Positions 38,513 to 48,198 of a DNA stretch of 64,000 nt are shown here, piece by piece. The stretch's first letter is position 1. Each line of letters opens with the position of its first letter. Source of the stretch: Shewanella sp. Arc9-LZ (GTDB lineage: Bacteria; Pseudomonadota; Gammaproteobacteria; Enterobacterales; Shewanellaceae); contig NZ_CP048031.1 in the NCBI RefSeq assembly GCF_010092445.1, forward strand, positions 4,030,001 to 4,094,000, read 5' to 3'. A program made the translations under genes and the position numbers. Under the pieces are notes generated by a model. It saw only the letters and a list, made by a program, of their open reading frames with translations. It was not told the DNA's origin and made no database searches.

Positions 38513-39217
38513 ATGAAATTTACTCCCGAATTAGAATCCGGTGTATTAATTAAACGATACAAACGCTTTCTTGCCGATATCATGCTACCTAACGGGCAAG
38601 AAATCACGATTCATTGCCCAAATACTGGTTCAATGAAAAATTGCTTATTCCCTGGTGAAAAGGTGTGGTTTTCCAGCTCCGACAATCCAAAACGAAAATA
38701 TGCCCACACATGGGAATTAATGCAGACAGATCAGCAGCATTATATCGGGATTAATACCGGGCGAGCCAATGCTCTTGCAGAAGAAGCGATTAATCGGCAA
38801 GTGATTACCGAACTATTAGGTTACGAGCATTTAAAACGCGAAGTAAAGTATGGCAGTGAAAATAGCCGCATCGATATCTTGCTCACTAGCCAAAACCGGC
38901 CAGAGTGCTATATTGAAGTGAAGAGTTGTACTTTACTAGAAGATAAAATGGGTTTCTTCCCCGATGCCGTAACCACTCGTGGACAAAAGCATCTGCGAGA
39001 ACTCATCCACATGGTGGAATTAGGCCATCGTGCTGTTTTATTATTTGTGGTGCAGCACAGTGGCATCACGAGTGTTAAACCCGCGCGACATATAGATCCA
39101 CAATATGCAGACTTACTTGAACAAGCCGTAGCAAATGGCGTTGAAGTGCTAGCTTATAAAACAGCGCTTTCGCCACAGGGAAGCCTGATCACTTCAGCTT
39201 GTAAAGTCATGCTGTAG
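38513..39217 (+). CDS. sfsA: SfsA, sugar fermentation stimulation protein / DNA-binding nuclease-like
   Basis: 234 residues, the usual SfsA length. Recognisable segments are [16 protein letters not shown] (OB-like start), [38 protein letters not shown] (a PD-(D/E)xK-like core) and [19 protein letters not shown]. coli SfsA was first seen to affect mal gene expression and binds DNA; its fold suggests nuclease ancestry. It precedes dksA as in E. coli, here 118 bases away. Confidence 0.93.
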   Translation: MKFTPELESGVLIKRYKRFLADIMLPNGQEITIHCPNTGSMKNCLFPGEKVWFSSSDNPKRKYAHTWELMQTDQQHYIGINTGRANALAEEAINRQVITELLGYEHLKREVKYGSENSRIDILLTSQNRPECYIEVKSCTLLEDKMGFFPDAVTTRGQKHLRELIHMVELGHRAVLLFVVQHSGITSVKPARHIDPQYADLLEQAVANGVEVLAYKTALSPQGSLITSACKVML

Positions 39218-39335
39218 ATCAAAATAAAAATTAAATAACAAGTAAAAAATTTGCCACGCTATAGAGTTTCTGGTATAGATAGCGGCCATAAATTTAAGAC
39301 GTCCTTAAAACGCAAATGATTACAGGAGATGCGTT

Positions 39336-39779
39336 ATGCCTCAAGGCACGAAAAAACTTGGCGTACTCGCTATCGCTGGAGTAGATCCTTACCAGGAATC
39401 GGCTGGTGAAGAGTATATGAATACCAAGCAACGTGGTCACTTTACATTGATCCTCGAAGCATGGCGTAACCAATTGCGTGAAGAAGTCGACCGTACGTTA
39501 ACTCACATGCAAGATGAAGCTGCAAACTTTCCTGATCCTGTCGACCGTGCAGCACAAGAAGAAGAATTCAGCTTAGAATTACGCGCTCGTGACAGAGAAC
39601 GTAAATTGATCAAAAAGATTGAAAAGACTTTACAGTTGATCAAAGAAGACGATTTTGGTTTCTGCTTCTCATGTGGCGTAGAAATTGGTATCCGTCGACT
39701 TGAAGCTCGCCCTACAGCCGATCAATGTATCGATTGTAAAACGCTAGCTGAAATAAAAGAAAAACAAATGGCGGGTTAA
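39336..39779 (+). CDS. dksA: RNA polymerase-binding transcription factor DksA
   Basis: 147 residues. A central coiled coil (~35-105) carries the tip acidic residues DPVDRA (67-72), which reach into the RNA polymerase secondary channel with ppGpp. A C4 zinc finger uses Cys110, Cys113, Cys131 and Cys134. The start has the strong site CAGGAG. Together with ppGpp it represses rRNA promoters and activates amino acid promoters. It is closed by its own terminator, so gluQ downstream has a separate promoter or depends on read-through. Confidence 0.97.
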   Translation: MPQGTKKLGVLAIAGVDPYQESAGEEYMNTKQRGHFTLILEAWRNQLREEVDRTLTHMQDEAANFPDPVDRAAQEEEFSLELRARDRERKLIKKIEKTLQLIKEDDFGFCFSCGVEIGIRRLEARPTADQCIDCKTLAEIKEKQMAG

Positions 39780-39792
39780 CCCGTTATTGATT

Positions 39793-39818
39793 AGGGCGAG
39801 ATTATCTCGCCCTTTTTA
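39793..39818 (+). terminator. Intrinsic terminator of dksA
   Basis: AGGGCGAGA pairs with TCTCGCCCT and is followed by TTTT. Confidence 0.9.
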
Positions 39819-39918
39819 TTGACTTTATTTACCCACTAACAAATTAACAAGGCTATTGTGTTGTCGCATTAACTGACGATAATAACAATACGATGTTAAC
39901 GAAAAACAACGCTATAAC

Positions 39919-40800
39919 ATGATTCCTCCATCCTATATCGGACGTTTTGCGCCCTCACCATCAGGTTCACTGCATTTTGGCTCACTCATTGCTGCATTAG
40001 GCAGTTATCTTCGCGCGCACAGTCAACAAGGCCAATGGCTTGTCCGCATAGAAGATATCGACCCGCCACGCGAAGTCCCCGGTGCAAGCGATAACATCCT
40101 TAGAACACTCGATGCCTACGGCTTACATTGGCATGGAACCGTACTATTTCAACAGCAACGATATCAGGCTTATCAAGATCAAATTGAAGCGTTTATCGCC
40201 AGTGATCTTGCTTATTATTGCCAATGCACACGTAAAATAATTCAAACCAGCGGCGGAGTGTATGATGGCCGTTGTGGCCGACTTCAGCCTAGACTGACAC
40301 ACGGCGCAATTCGAATTCGTAATCACGTTAAAATTGATCATTTTGTTGATAAACTTCAAGGCTCGGTGATGGTTGATAAAGCTTTCGCCGAAGAAGACTT
40401 TATTATTAAACGCAGTGATGGTTTGTATGCTTACCAACTCGCCGTTGTACTCGACGATGCGTATCAAGGCATAACTGAAGTGGTCAGAGGTTGTGATTTA
40501 CTTGAAGCCAGTTGCCGACAAATAAGTTTGTTTACCCAATTGGAATTTACGCCACCTGATTGGCTACATTTGCCGTTAGTTTGTGCCGAGAAAGGCTTTA
40601 AATTATCCAAGCAGAATTATGCTCCAGCCATAGATGTCATTCACCCTCAAGCCAGTATTAATGCGGCACTGACCTTTTTAGGCCAAAAAGCTGTCGATGT
40701 AGATTCGGTAGAAGTGATGCTTAAACAGGCTGTTGAACAATTTGACCTAAGCACGATTCCTGCACAAAAAGAAATTGTCTTATCGACAATAAACAACTAG
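39919..40800 (+). CDS. gluQ: Glutamyl-Q tRNA(Asp) synthetase
   Basis: 293 residues. It resembles the catalytic half of glutamyl-tRNA synthetase but has no anticodon-binding domain. The class I motifs are GSLHFGSL (HIGH equivalent) and KLSKQN (KMSKS equivalent). A zinc site is formed by Cys residues in YYCQCTR and DGRC. The enzyme adds glutamate to queuosine in tRNA(Asp) rather than charging a tRNA. dksA-gluQ-pcnB-folK-panB-panC is a conserved gammaproteobacterial string. Confidence 0.94.
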   Translation: MIPPSYIGRFAPSPSGSLHFGSLIAALGSYLRAHSQQGQWLVRIEDIDPPREVPGASDNILRTLDAYGLHWHGTVLFQQQRYQAYQDQIEAFIASDLAYYCQCTRKIIQTSGGVYDGRCGRLQPRLTHGAIRIRNHVKIDHFVDKLQGSVMVDKAFAEEDFIIKRSDGLYAYQLAVVLDDAYQGITEVVRGCDLLEASCRQISLFTQLEFTPPDWLHLPLVCAEKGFKLSKQNYAPAIDVIHPQASINAALTFLGQKAVDVDSVEVMLKQAVEQFDLSTIPAQKEIVLSTINN

Positions 40801-40926
40801 GTATCGTCATTAACTGACATAAGTTATTGCATTAAGCCCTTTTTAGCGCAACTGTACGTATACTCATTCGGTCACATTTAATGTATTATACCCGCCAGAT
40901 TTTTAATCAAATTATTATAGCATTTC

Positions 40927-40939
40927 GAGGTGTATTATT
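40927..40939 (+). promoter_or_regulatory. pcnB: Ribosome-binding site and AUU start of pcnB
   Basis: GAGG (40927-40930), a 6-nt spacer and ATT (40937-40939). A preceding ATT at 40934 is also in frame but only 3 nt from the site. AUU initiation is known to keep PcnB scarce in E. coli. Confidence 0.75.
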
Positions 40940-42343
40940 TTTCGCCGTATTAGCCAATTCTGTAAACAGCTATTTGAAAACAACAAAGTAGCTCCAGTCC
41001 TTGAAGAACCCATTCAAGAAGATGGCTTACGTCTGGATATTATCTCCAGAGATGGTCACTCAATTTCACGTCGTCAAATTAGTGAAAATGCACTAAAAGT
41101 ACTTTATCGTCTTAATAAATCTGGCTACAAAGCTTATTTAGTGGGCGGTGGAGTACGTGACATTCTATTAGGTCTTGAACCGAAAGATTTTGACGTCGTC
41201 ACTAATGCCACCCCAGATGACATTAAAAAGTTATTCCGCAATTGTCGCTTAGTCGGCCGTCGCTTTAGACTGGCGCATATCGTTTTTGGTCGTGATGTCA
41301 TTGAGGTTGCCACTTTCCGCGGTCACCACAGTGAAAGCAATGATAAAGTATCAAAATCCAACGCTGAAGGCCGTTTGTTACGCGATAACGTCTACGGTGA
41401 GATCGATGAAGATGCTGAGCGCCGTGACTTCACCATTAACGCGCTCTACTATGATATTAGTGATTATTCTATTCGCAGCTATGGTGGTGGAATAAACGAT
41501 CTCAATGCTAGAACGATTAAGCTTATTGGCGATCCAGACACGCGATACCGCGAAGACCCGGTGCGTATGCTTCGTGCTGTTCGTTTTGCGACTAAACTTG
41601 ATATGCAAATCGATGCAGTAACAGCGGATCCCATCAAAGCCCTTGCTCCATTGCTAGCCGATATTCCTGCTGCGCGCATGTATGAAGAAGTATTGAAACT
41701 GTTTTTTGCCGGTAAAGCAGAAGCTAATTACCACATGATGCAACGTTTTGGTTTATTCGCGCCCTTGTTCCCACAAGTCGGTGCATTAATTGAAGAGTCG
41801 CCTAAAGGGTATGCCGCTAAAATGCTGCAAGTCGTTATGCGTAATACCGATATCCGTGTTAGCGAAGATAAAACCGTGACTCCGGCATTTTTCTTTGCGG
41901 CAATCTTGTGGTATCCCGTTAAGCAACGAGCTGATGATATTGCCATTGAAAGCGGCTTAACTCATTACGATGCATATGTTGCTGCAATGGGTGATGTGCT
42001 TGAAAAACAGTGTCTAACAATTAGCTTACCTCGCCGATTTAGCACTCCAGCACGCGACATTTGGCAATTGCAGTTACGATTAGAACGCGGTCAAGGCACT
42101 CGAGCATTTAAACTACTAGAGCACCCTAAATTCAGAGCAGCTTATGATTTACTGCTACTGCGCGGTGAAGTTGAAATGGGTAATATTGCCAAGATAGCTG
42201 AGTGGTGGAAAGCGTTTGTAGAAGCTGATGAAACTGACCGTAGCGACATAGCTAAAAGCATCAAAGGCAGCAATAATCGTAACAGAAATGCACCACAGCG
42301 TAAGCGTCGCCGTAAACCAGCAGCCAAACCAGCGGAAGAATAA
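40937..42343 (+). CDS. pcnB: Poly(A) polymerase I, starting at a rare AUU codon
   Basis: 468 residues if translation starts at ATT 40937. No in-frame ATG, GTG or TTG exists before 41141, and the GTG there is inside the conserved GGGVRD nucleotidyltransferase motif, so it cannot be the start. ATT 40937 has GAGG at 40927-40930, six bases upstream, and begins IFRRISQFCKQLF, which corresponds to the N-terminus of E. coli PcnB, also initiated at AUU. The palm domain has GGGVRDILLGLEPKDFD with the metal-binding aspartates, then EDPVRMLRAVRFATKL. The Arg/Lys-rich C-terminus fits RNA binding. It adds poly(A) tails that promote RNA decay. The folK ATG follows 5 bases after the stop. Confidence 0.93.
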   Translation: MFRRISQFCKQLFENNKVAPVLEEPIQEDGLRLDIISRDGHSISRRQISENALKVLYRLNKSGYKAYLVGGGVRDILLGLEPKDFDVVTNATPDDIKKLFRNCRLVGRRFRLAHIVFGRDVIEVATFRGHHSESNDKVSKSNAEGRLLRDNVYGEIDEDAERRDFTINALYYDISDYSIRSYGGGINDLNARTIKLIGDPDTRYREDPVRMLRAVRFATKLDMQIDAVTADPIKALAPLLADIPAARMYEEVLKLFFAGKAEANYHMMQRFGLFAPLFPQVGALIEESPKGYAAKMLQVVMRNTDIRVSEDKTVTPAFFFAAILWYPVKQRADDIAIESGLTHYDAYVAAMGDVLEKQCLTISLPRRFSTPARDIWQLQLRLERGQGTRAFKLLEHPKFRAAYDLLLLRGEVEMGNIAKIAEWWKAFVEADETDRSDIAKSIKGSNNRNRNAPQRKRRRKPAAKPAEE

Positions 42344-42348
42344 CAATC

Positions 42349-42834
42349 ATGGCGGTTCAAGTTTATGTCGCCATAGGCGCTAATTTAGCAGAGCCAATAC
42401 AACAACTCGATGTTGCAGTATTGGCGCTAAAGGCATTGGCAATAAACAACACTTTTACGGTGTCAGCATATTATGGTTCCAAGCCCATGGGTGATGTTAT
42501 TCAGCCAGATTATGTCAATGCTGTCGCGGGGTTTGAAACCTCGCTATTGCCCATTGAGTTACTCGATACCTTACAAGAAATCGAGCAACAACAAGGGCGT
42601 GTACGACTTGAACACTGGGGACCTCGTACCTTAGATTTAGATTTGTTACTCTATGGTCAACAACACATCAACGAACCTCGACTTTGTGTGCCTCATTACG
42701 GCATGAAGCAACGCAGTTTTGTGTTAGTTCCATTAGCAGACATTGCACCAGCGCTAACATTGCCTTGTAATACAAGCCTTGAAAGCCTTATTAGTGTGGC
42801 AATGCGTGATGAATTACAAAAGCTTATCGATTAA
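42349..42834 (+). CDS. folK: HPPK, hydroxymethyl-dihydropterin pyrophosphokinase
   Basis: 161 residues, standard FolK length. It transfers pyrophosphate from ATP to 6-hydroxymethyl-7,8-dihydropterin in folate synthesis. The signature GPRTLDLDLLLYG with its two metal-binding aspartates and the N-terminal VYVAIGANL are intact. It begins 5 bases after pcnB, so it is translated from the same mRNA. panB starts 68 bases downstream. Confidence 0.95.
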   Translation: MAVQVYVAIGANLAEPIQQLDVAVLALKALAINNTFTVSAYYGSKPMGDVIQPDYVNAVAGFETSLLPIELLDTLQEIEQQQGRVRLEHWGPRTLDLDLLLYGQQHINEPRLCVPHYGMKQRSFVLVPLADIAPALTLPCNTSLESLISVAMRDELQKLID

Positions 42835-42902
42835 AGTTGATCTTAACAGACAGAAGATTAAGCTCAGCTTTTAGTATTTCAATATTGTTTTAAGAGTCTA
42901 CT

Positions 42903-43697
42903 ATGTCAAAAGTCACCAGTTCGACCCTAATCAAGTTCAAACAAGAAGGTAAAAAGTTCACCGCATTAACGGCTTATGACGCTAGCTTTGCCGGCGCATT
43001 TGACAGTGAAGGTGTTGATGTACTTCTAGTGGGTGATTCACTCGGTATGGTGCTTCAAGGCCATAACGATACCTTACCAGTAACCATTGCCGATATTGCT
43101 TACCATACCGCTTGTGTCAAACGTGGTGTTTCGCGCGCATTACTCATCGCAGACATGCCGTTTATGAGCTATAGCACCCCAGAACAGACCATGACTAACG
43201 CTGCAATATTAATGCAGGCAGGTGCCAGCATGGTTAAATTAGAAGGCGGACATTGGTTACTTGAAAGCGTAAAAATGTTAACCGAACGTGGTATTCCAGT
43301 TTGTGCTCACCTAGGGTTAACGCCACAGTCGGTGAACGTTTTTGGCGGATTTAAAGTGCAAGGTCGCGACGCTGATAACGCGCAACGCATTCTAGATGAA
43401 GCTAAAGCATTGCAAGCTGCTGGTGCGCAATTATTAGTGGTTGAGTGTATTCCAGCCTCCCTGGCTAAAGCCATTACTGAAGCACTAACCATTCCAGTTA
43501 TCGGTATCGGCGCGGGTGCTGACACCGATGGCCAAATTCTTGTTATGCACGATGTTTTAGGCATTTCGAGTGGCTACATTCCCCGTTTTTCAAAAAACTA
43601 CCTCAAACAAACCGGCGAAATCCGTTCGGCTATCAGAGCTTATATTGATGAAGTTGCTAACGGCACATTCCCAGCGGAAGAACATACCTTTAATTAA
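42903..43697 (+). CDS. panB: Ketopantoate hydroxymethyltransferase
   Basis: 264 residues. First step of pantothenate synthesis: it adds a hydroxymethyl group from methylene-THF to alpha-ketoisovalerate. The conserved [22 protein letters not shown] (metal-binding Asp), MVKLEGG and VIGIGAG segments are present. It shares the folate cofactor with the upstream folK and precedes panC. Confidence 0.96.
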   Translation: MSKVTSSTLIKFKQEGKKFTALTAYDASFAGAFDSEGVDVLLVGDSLGMVLQGHNDTLPVTIADIAYHTACVKRGVSRALLIADMPFMSYSTPEQTMTNAAILMQAGASMVKLEGGHWLLESVKMLTERGIPVCAHLGLTPQSVNVFGGFKVQGRDADNAQRILDEAKALQAAGAQLLVVECIPASLAKAITEALTIPVIGIGAGADTDGQILVMHDVLGISSGYIPRFSKNYLKQTGEIRSAIRAYIDEVANGTFPAEEHTFN

Positions 43698-43940
43698 TAT
43701 AACATCTTGATAATATAAATTTATTATCATTTTTGCTCTGCTATCTACGTTGCATTGACTTACAATAGATCGACAGTTGATGAGTCAATGCACCTTCGTT
43801 AGCAACACAAACGGCAAGTTTGATTTGCAGATGCGAAATAAACCCGTTGTTATCGATTACCCTAGCTCTTATTCGGCTTGAGGCTAATCATTAAATCTAC
43901 ATCAATGACTACATTGTTTTTATTAAGGTTCGAACAGAAA

Positions 43941-44795
43941 ATGATAACCACTTCCGCTATCTCAACCATTCGCGAACATGTTAAGACTTGGCGCAGCAAA
44001 GGCGAAACGGTTGCTTTTGTGCCTACTATGGGTAACTTACACCAAGGTCACATTACCTTAGTGAATGAAGCTAAAAAGCGCGCAGACCATGTAGTGGTAT
44101 CTATTTTTGTTAATCCGATGCAATTTAGTGCCAATGAAGACTTAGAGGGTTACCCACGCACACTCGCACAAGATAGCGAAAAGCTAATGCTTGCCGGAAC
44201 AGAACTACTCTTCACTCCAACACCTGAGATTATTTATCCCAAAGGATTGGCACAGCAAACATTTATTGAAGTACCAGAAATTGGTGATGAATTATGCGGT
44301 GCAAGCCGCCCAGGTCATTTTCGTGGTGTGGCCACTATAGTTTCCAAACTGTTTAATATTGTTCAACCTGATATCGCCTTATTCGGCCGTAAAGATTTTC
44401 AACAATTGATGATTATCAAAACCATGGTTGAAGATTTATCGATGCCAATCGATGTAATTGGAGTGGAAACTATCCGAGAAGCGTCGGGTCTTGCGATGAG
44501 CTCTCGTAATGGCTATTTAACCATTGAAGAAAAACACTCAGCAGCAACATTAAAACAAGCATTAGACAGTATTGTTAACGCGATTCAACGCGGTGAAGCA
44601 ATACAACAAGCTATCTCAATTGCCAAAAAACGACTTATAACAGTTGGTTTTACTCCTGATTATCTCGAAGTGAGAAATGCCAATACATTACGCCAAGTAA
44701 CGGCAGCTGACAGTGAGCTAGTGGTTATTGGGGCGGCATATCTCGGCAAAGCGCGCTTGATAGACAACGTGTCATTTTCTCGTCATTCAAGTTAG
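43941..44795 (+). CDS. panC: Pantothenate synthetase
   Basis: 284 residues from ATG 43941, which matches the family N-terminus ([14 protein letters not shown]). A TTG at 43878 would give an unsupported leader. It joins pantoate and beta-alanine with ATP. The class I synthetase motifs are [10 protein letters not shown], then FGRKDFQQL and the KMSKS-like MSSRNGYL. It is separated from panB by 243 bases holding a short inverted repeat, so a second promoter is possible. An AT-only hairpin follows it. Confidence 0.96.
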   Translation: MITTSAISTIREHVKTWRSKGETVAFVPTMGNLHQGHITLVNEAKKRADHVVVSIFVNPMQFSANEDLEGYPRTLAQDSEKLMLAGTELLFTPTPEIIYPKGLAQQTFIEVPEIGDELCGASRPGHFRGVATIVSKLFNIVQPDIALFGRKDFQQLMIIKTMVEDLSMPIDVIGVETIREASGLAMSSRNGYLTIEEKHSAATLKQALDSIVNAIQRGEAIQQAISIAKKRLITVGFTPDYLEVRNANTLRQVTAADSELVVIGAAYLGKARLIDNVSFSRHSS

Positions 44796-44840
44796 GCGCA
44801 TAGCACGCTTCGCTAAAAAAATATTATTTTTTGGCTTAAC

Positions 44841-44878
44841 TCAATAAAATAAAAAACAAAGATTTTTTATTTTATTGA
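44841..44878. terminator. AT-only perfect 16-bp hairpin after panC
   Basis: Arms 44841-44856 and 44863-44878 (TCAATAAAATAAAAAA and its complement) pair perfectly around CAAAGA. The stem has only two G-C pairs but contains long A and T runs, so it can end transcription in either direction. Confidence 0.6.
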
Positions 44879-45286
44879 TATTTCCATTGTCAAAAAACTG
44901 GTTTTATCGATAAAATTGAACCATATTTAAGCGTTAGAATAGTGTTATCGACGTGATTATAGTTATATAGTTAGCAAGGTATGATTGCCGAGTATTCAAT
45001 ATCCGGTAACGAGTATGGGTAATGTCTTACTTGCGTAGCGTTAAAACATGCTAATCTGTTTAAGTACATAAGCTCATCAAAACACTAGTTAAATAAGTGA
45101 GTTGGCGAGATACAGTAAAAAACAATACCTTTAGCCAAAATACGTAACCGGTGATTGCTTACCATTAGCAGCTAGACATGGTTGTCAACTGTGAGGCTGA
45201 ATGCATCATCGACAAGGCCTAGTGTCGAAAACGTAAACATGTGATATCAAAATCGTAATAGTGATGACAAAAGGATGTGTGGCCGC
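44879..45286. other. Intergenic region without recognised gene
   Basis: About 400 bases between the panC hairpin and the DUF4124 gene. I see no open reading frame with a ribosome site, no clear terminator and no recognised RNA. It presumably holds the promoter of the downstream gene. Confidence 0.5.
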
Positions 45287-45805
45287 ATGGCAAAAAGACT
45301 GTTATTCATCGTACTCGCCATGAGCACTTTTACTGCTCAAGCCAATACTATTTACAAATGCATGATGGATGAAAAAGTCGTTTTCAGCCAAACAGCTTGC
45401 CCTCAGGAATATAGCCAACATAAAATTGAATACCAATTGGGTATAACCACTGAGGTTGACTCGGACAAGCGCGAGCTCAAACAAGATCCCTTAGAAGCAA
45501 TACTCAATAAACAAACCATTTCTAAAGAGAAATTACTGCAGCTACTTGATGGTGAAATTTATCGCTTAAATCAAGAAAACAGCTATTTTGAAATTTTACG
45601 GGCTAGCGAAATACAAAAATTGGATCGTAAGCGTTACTGGCAAACTAAACCTAGAGACGACCCAAGTTACGGCCTAGAATTACAAGAAATTACTACACGC
45701 TTCAACGGCCTAATTAAAAATAATACTAATGTTATCCAGATATTAACTAAACATAAAATGAAGATATCTGCTGAAACACAACCAGATGAATATATGAGTA
45801 ACTAA
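45287..45805 (+). CDS. DUF4124-domain exported protein
   Basis: 172 residues from ATG 45287 (MAKRLLF). ATG 45275 is too close to the AAGG before it. A signal peptide runs to ~residue 19 (TFTAQA-NTIYKC). The mature N-terminus, IYKCMMDEKVVFSQTACPQ, is the DUF4124 motif with its paired Cys residues, likely a disulfide. The remainder is helical and charged without a recognised domain. Function unknown. It is convergent with yheV. Confidence 0.75.
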   Translation: MAKRLLFIVLAMSTFTAQANTIYKCMMDEKVVFSQTACPQEYSQHKIEYQLGITTEVDSDKRELKQDPLEAILNKQTISKEKLLQLLDGEIYRLNQENSYFEILRASEIQKLDRKRYWQTKPRDDPSYGLELQEITTRFNGLIKNNTNVIQILTKHKMKISAETQPDEYMSN

Positions 45806-45841
45806 CTCAACTCTTCATCTGCGTTGAGATGCCACGCCACG

Positions 45842-46039
45842 TTAATCAGGTTTGAATACCCCGATCATGCTACCACTGGTTTTTTGAGGCACTTTAATAT
45901 CCGTTTGTTGCTCACGATAATCACAGTCAGTACATTCAACCGTTTCAATTCCATTTTCTTTAAACAATAAAATACTGTCTTTAGCACTGCATTTAGGGCA
46001 TTTAGCCCCTGCAACAAAACGCTTTTTAATTTTGGTCAT
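45842..46039 (-). CDS. yheV: YheV-family putative zinc ribbon protein
   Basis: 65 residues. Two CxxC pairs (CPKC and CTDC) about 20 residues apart form a probable zinc ribbon. The order KKRFVAGAKCPKCSAKDSILLF...GIETVECTDCDYREQQ is typical of YheV. Function unknown. In E. coli it lies beside kefB-kefG-yheS; kef genes are absent here, but yheS follows divergently 176 bases away. Confidence 0.88.
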   Translation of the reverse strand: MTKIKKRFVAGAKCPKCSAKDSILLFKENGIETVECTDCDYREQQTDIKVPQKTSGSMIGVFKPD

Positions 46040-46215
46040 GATTTACTCAACTTAGTGTTTACTGAATGAGCGGTTAACTCAATAAGGTCTTTACCTGATT
46101 TATACGCCTATTTTGCCATGATTAGCCCACATGAGTCCCGTGATTGTGGGAAATAAATCGTAGATGCGATATTATCTGCACCATTATTCTATTCTTAAGT
46201 ATCAAGTTGTAATTA

Positions 46216-48126
46216 ATGATCAACATAAGCCAAGCTCAGTTAATTCGCGGCAGTAAAACCTTACTCGATGAAACCTCACTGACGATTTATCCCGGACACA
46301 AGGTTGGCCTTGTCGGCGCCAACGGTACAGGTAAATCATCATTGCTTGCCTTGATTTTGGGTCATTTACATCTAGATAAGGGTGAATTTAGTTTCCCCTC
46401 AGGCTGGCAAGTTGCCTCTGTTGCGCAGGAAACACCGGCATTAGATGTGTCGGCTCTAGAGTATGTCCTCGACGGTGACACTGAATACCGTGATTTAGAA
46501 GCCCAACTAGAGAAAGCCCAAACCGACAATAACGGTAATGCCATTGCGCTTATTCACGGCAAAATTGATGCTATTGGCGGCTATGCCATCAAAGCTCGAG
46601 CAGGCGCGCTATTAGCAGGCTTAGGATTTAAGGATGCAGACCAAAGTAACCCGGTAAAAAGCTTCTCTGGTGGTTGGCGTATGCGCCTCAACTTAGCCCA
46701 AGCACTATTATGTCGTTCAGACTTATTGTTACTCGATGAGCCAACCAACCACTTAGACTTAGATACCATGTATTGGTTAGAAGGTTGGATAAAATCTTAT
46801 CAAGGGACACTCATTTTGATCAGTCACGATCGTGACTTTATCGATGGCATTGTTGGTGAAATTGTTCATGTTGAAAATCACAAACTAAATTACTACAAAG
46901 GTAATTACTCTTCTTTTGAACGAGTACGCGCCGAACGCATGGCCCAGCAACAAGTCGCCTTTGAGCGTCAACAAAAAGAACGCTCACATATGCAGTCATT
47001 TGTTGATCGTTTCCGCTATAAAGCCAGTAAAGCTAAACAAGCACAAAGCCGCTTAAAAGCCCTCGAACGCATGGCCGATTTGTTGCCCTCGCAAGTAGAC
47101 AATCCATTTCAAATGGCCTTTAGAGAACCAGAAGCGCTACCTAACCCATTAGTGGTAATGGAAAATGTCTCTATTGGTTATGAAGATAACACCATCCTGA
47201 AACAGGTTGAGTTAAACCTAGTCCCTGGTGCGCGTATTGGTTTGTTAGGTAGAAATGGTGCCGGTAAATCGACGCTGATCAAACTGTTATCAGGGCAATT
47301 ACAAGCTAAAACGGGTAAATACCAACCTAACCCAGGATTGAATATTGGTTATTTTGCTCAGCATCAAGTTGAATTTTTAACGCTTGATGACTCTCCAATG
47401 CAACACTTAGTAAGACTTGCACCAGCAAGTGTTCGCGAACAAGAATTACGCAACTTTTTAGGCGGGTTTGGCTTTAATGGTGATATGGCCTTATCGCCAG
47501 TACGGCCGTTTTCTGGCGGCGAAAAAGCCCGCCTAGTATTAGCATTAGTGGTTTGGCAGCGTCCAAATTTACTATTACTCGATGAACCGACCAACCATTT
47601 AGATTTAGAGATGCGTCACGCACTCACCATGGCATTGCAAACCTTTGAGGGTGCAATGGTCATCGTGTCACACGATCGTCACCTATTACGATTAAGTTGT
47701 AGTGATTATTACTTAGTTGACCAAGGTGTTGTAACACCTTTTGACGGTGACTTAGATGACTATCATCAATGGTTGCTCGATGCCGCCAAACTAGCACAAG
47801 CCAACAACAAAACAGATGTTGGCACTGGCGGTGATGCTGTTGATAAAAAACAGCAAAAAAGAATGGAAGCTGAATTACGTCAGAAAGTATCGCCGCTGAA
47901 AAAACAACAAGTAAAGTTAGAAAATCAACAGCAAAAAATTAATGCCAGATTAGCCGAATTAGAAATTGAGTTAGCCGATGGCAGCTTATACGAAGCCGAG
48001 AACAAAGCTAAAATGACCAATGTCCTCAACGAACGGACTACGCTGACTCAAGCTATGGATGAAAGTGAAATGCATTGGTTAGACATTCAAGAGCAGATAG
48101 AGCTTTTCGAACAAGATTTTCAATAA
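46216..48126 (+). CDS. yheS: ABC-F family ATPase YheS
   Basis: 636 residues with two ABC cassettes and no membrane helices. Walker A motifs are GANGTGKSS (~34-42) and GRNGAGKST (~344-352), signatures are SGGWRMRL and SGGEKARL, and each cassette ends in LLLDEPTNHLDL. A linker at ~235-280 is rich in Lys/Arg/Gln. The C-terminal ~90 residues form a coiled coil (KKQQVKLENQQQKINARL). ABC-F proteins of this type act at the ribosome to relieve stalled translation. It heads a conserved string that ends at crp. Confidence 0.93.
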   Translation: MINISQAQLIRGSKTLLDETSLTIYPGHKVGLVGANGTGKSSLLALILGHLHLDKGEFSFPSGWQVASVAQETPALDVSALEYVLDGDTEYRDLEAQLEKAQTDNNGNAIALIHGKIDAIGGYAIKARAGALLAGLGFKDADQSNPVKSFSGGWRMRLNLAQALLCRSDLLLLDEPTNHLDLDTMYWLEGWIKSYQGTLILISHDRDFIDGIVGEIVHVENHKLNYYKGNYSSFERVRAERMAQQQVAFERQQKERSHMQSFVDRFRYKASKAKQAQSRLKALERMADLLPSQVDNPFQMAFREPEALPNPLVVMENVSIGYEDNTILKQVELNLVPGARIGLLGRNGAGKSTLIKLLSGQLQAKTGKYQPNPGLNIGYFAQHQVEFLTLDDSPMQHLVRLAPASVREQELRNFLGGFGFNGDMALSPVRPFSGGEKARLVLALVVWQRPNLLLLDEPTNHLDLEMRHALTMALQTFEGAMVIVSHDRHLLRLSCSDYYLVDQGVVTPFDGDLDDYHQWLLDAAKLAQANNKTDVGTGGDAVDKKQQKRMEAELRQKVSPLKKQQVKLENQQQKINARLAELEIELADGSLYEAENKAKMTNVLNERTTLTQAMDESEMHWLDIQEQIELFEQDFQ

Positions 48127-48149
48127 ACAGTTAGTTTTATTTTATTCAA

Positions 48150-48183
48150 GCCTTAAGTGGTGTTAACTCACACCACTTAAGGC
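48150..48183 (+). repeat. 14-bp hairpin between yheS and the next gene
   Basis: GCCTTAAGTGGTGT and ACACCACTTAAGGC pair perfectly around 6 nt. No T run follows. The ribosome site of the next gene (TAAGG) begins 3 bases after it, so it may limit translation or mark an RNA-processing point rather than end transcription. Confidence 0.65.
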
Positions 48184-48198
48184 TGTAAGGGATACTGT

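Noticed and set aside
41141..42343. GTG at 41141 as start of pcnB
   Set aside because: It lies inside the nucleotidyltransferase motif GGGVRD and would remove conserved N-terminal sequence that is still in frame upstream.
44879..45274. Possible RNA gene in the 400-base gap after panC
   Set aside because: No convincing promoter, terminator or stable fold could be identified by eye.
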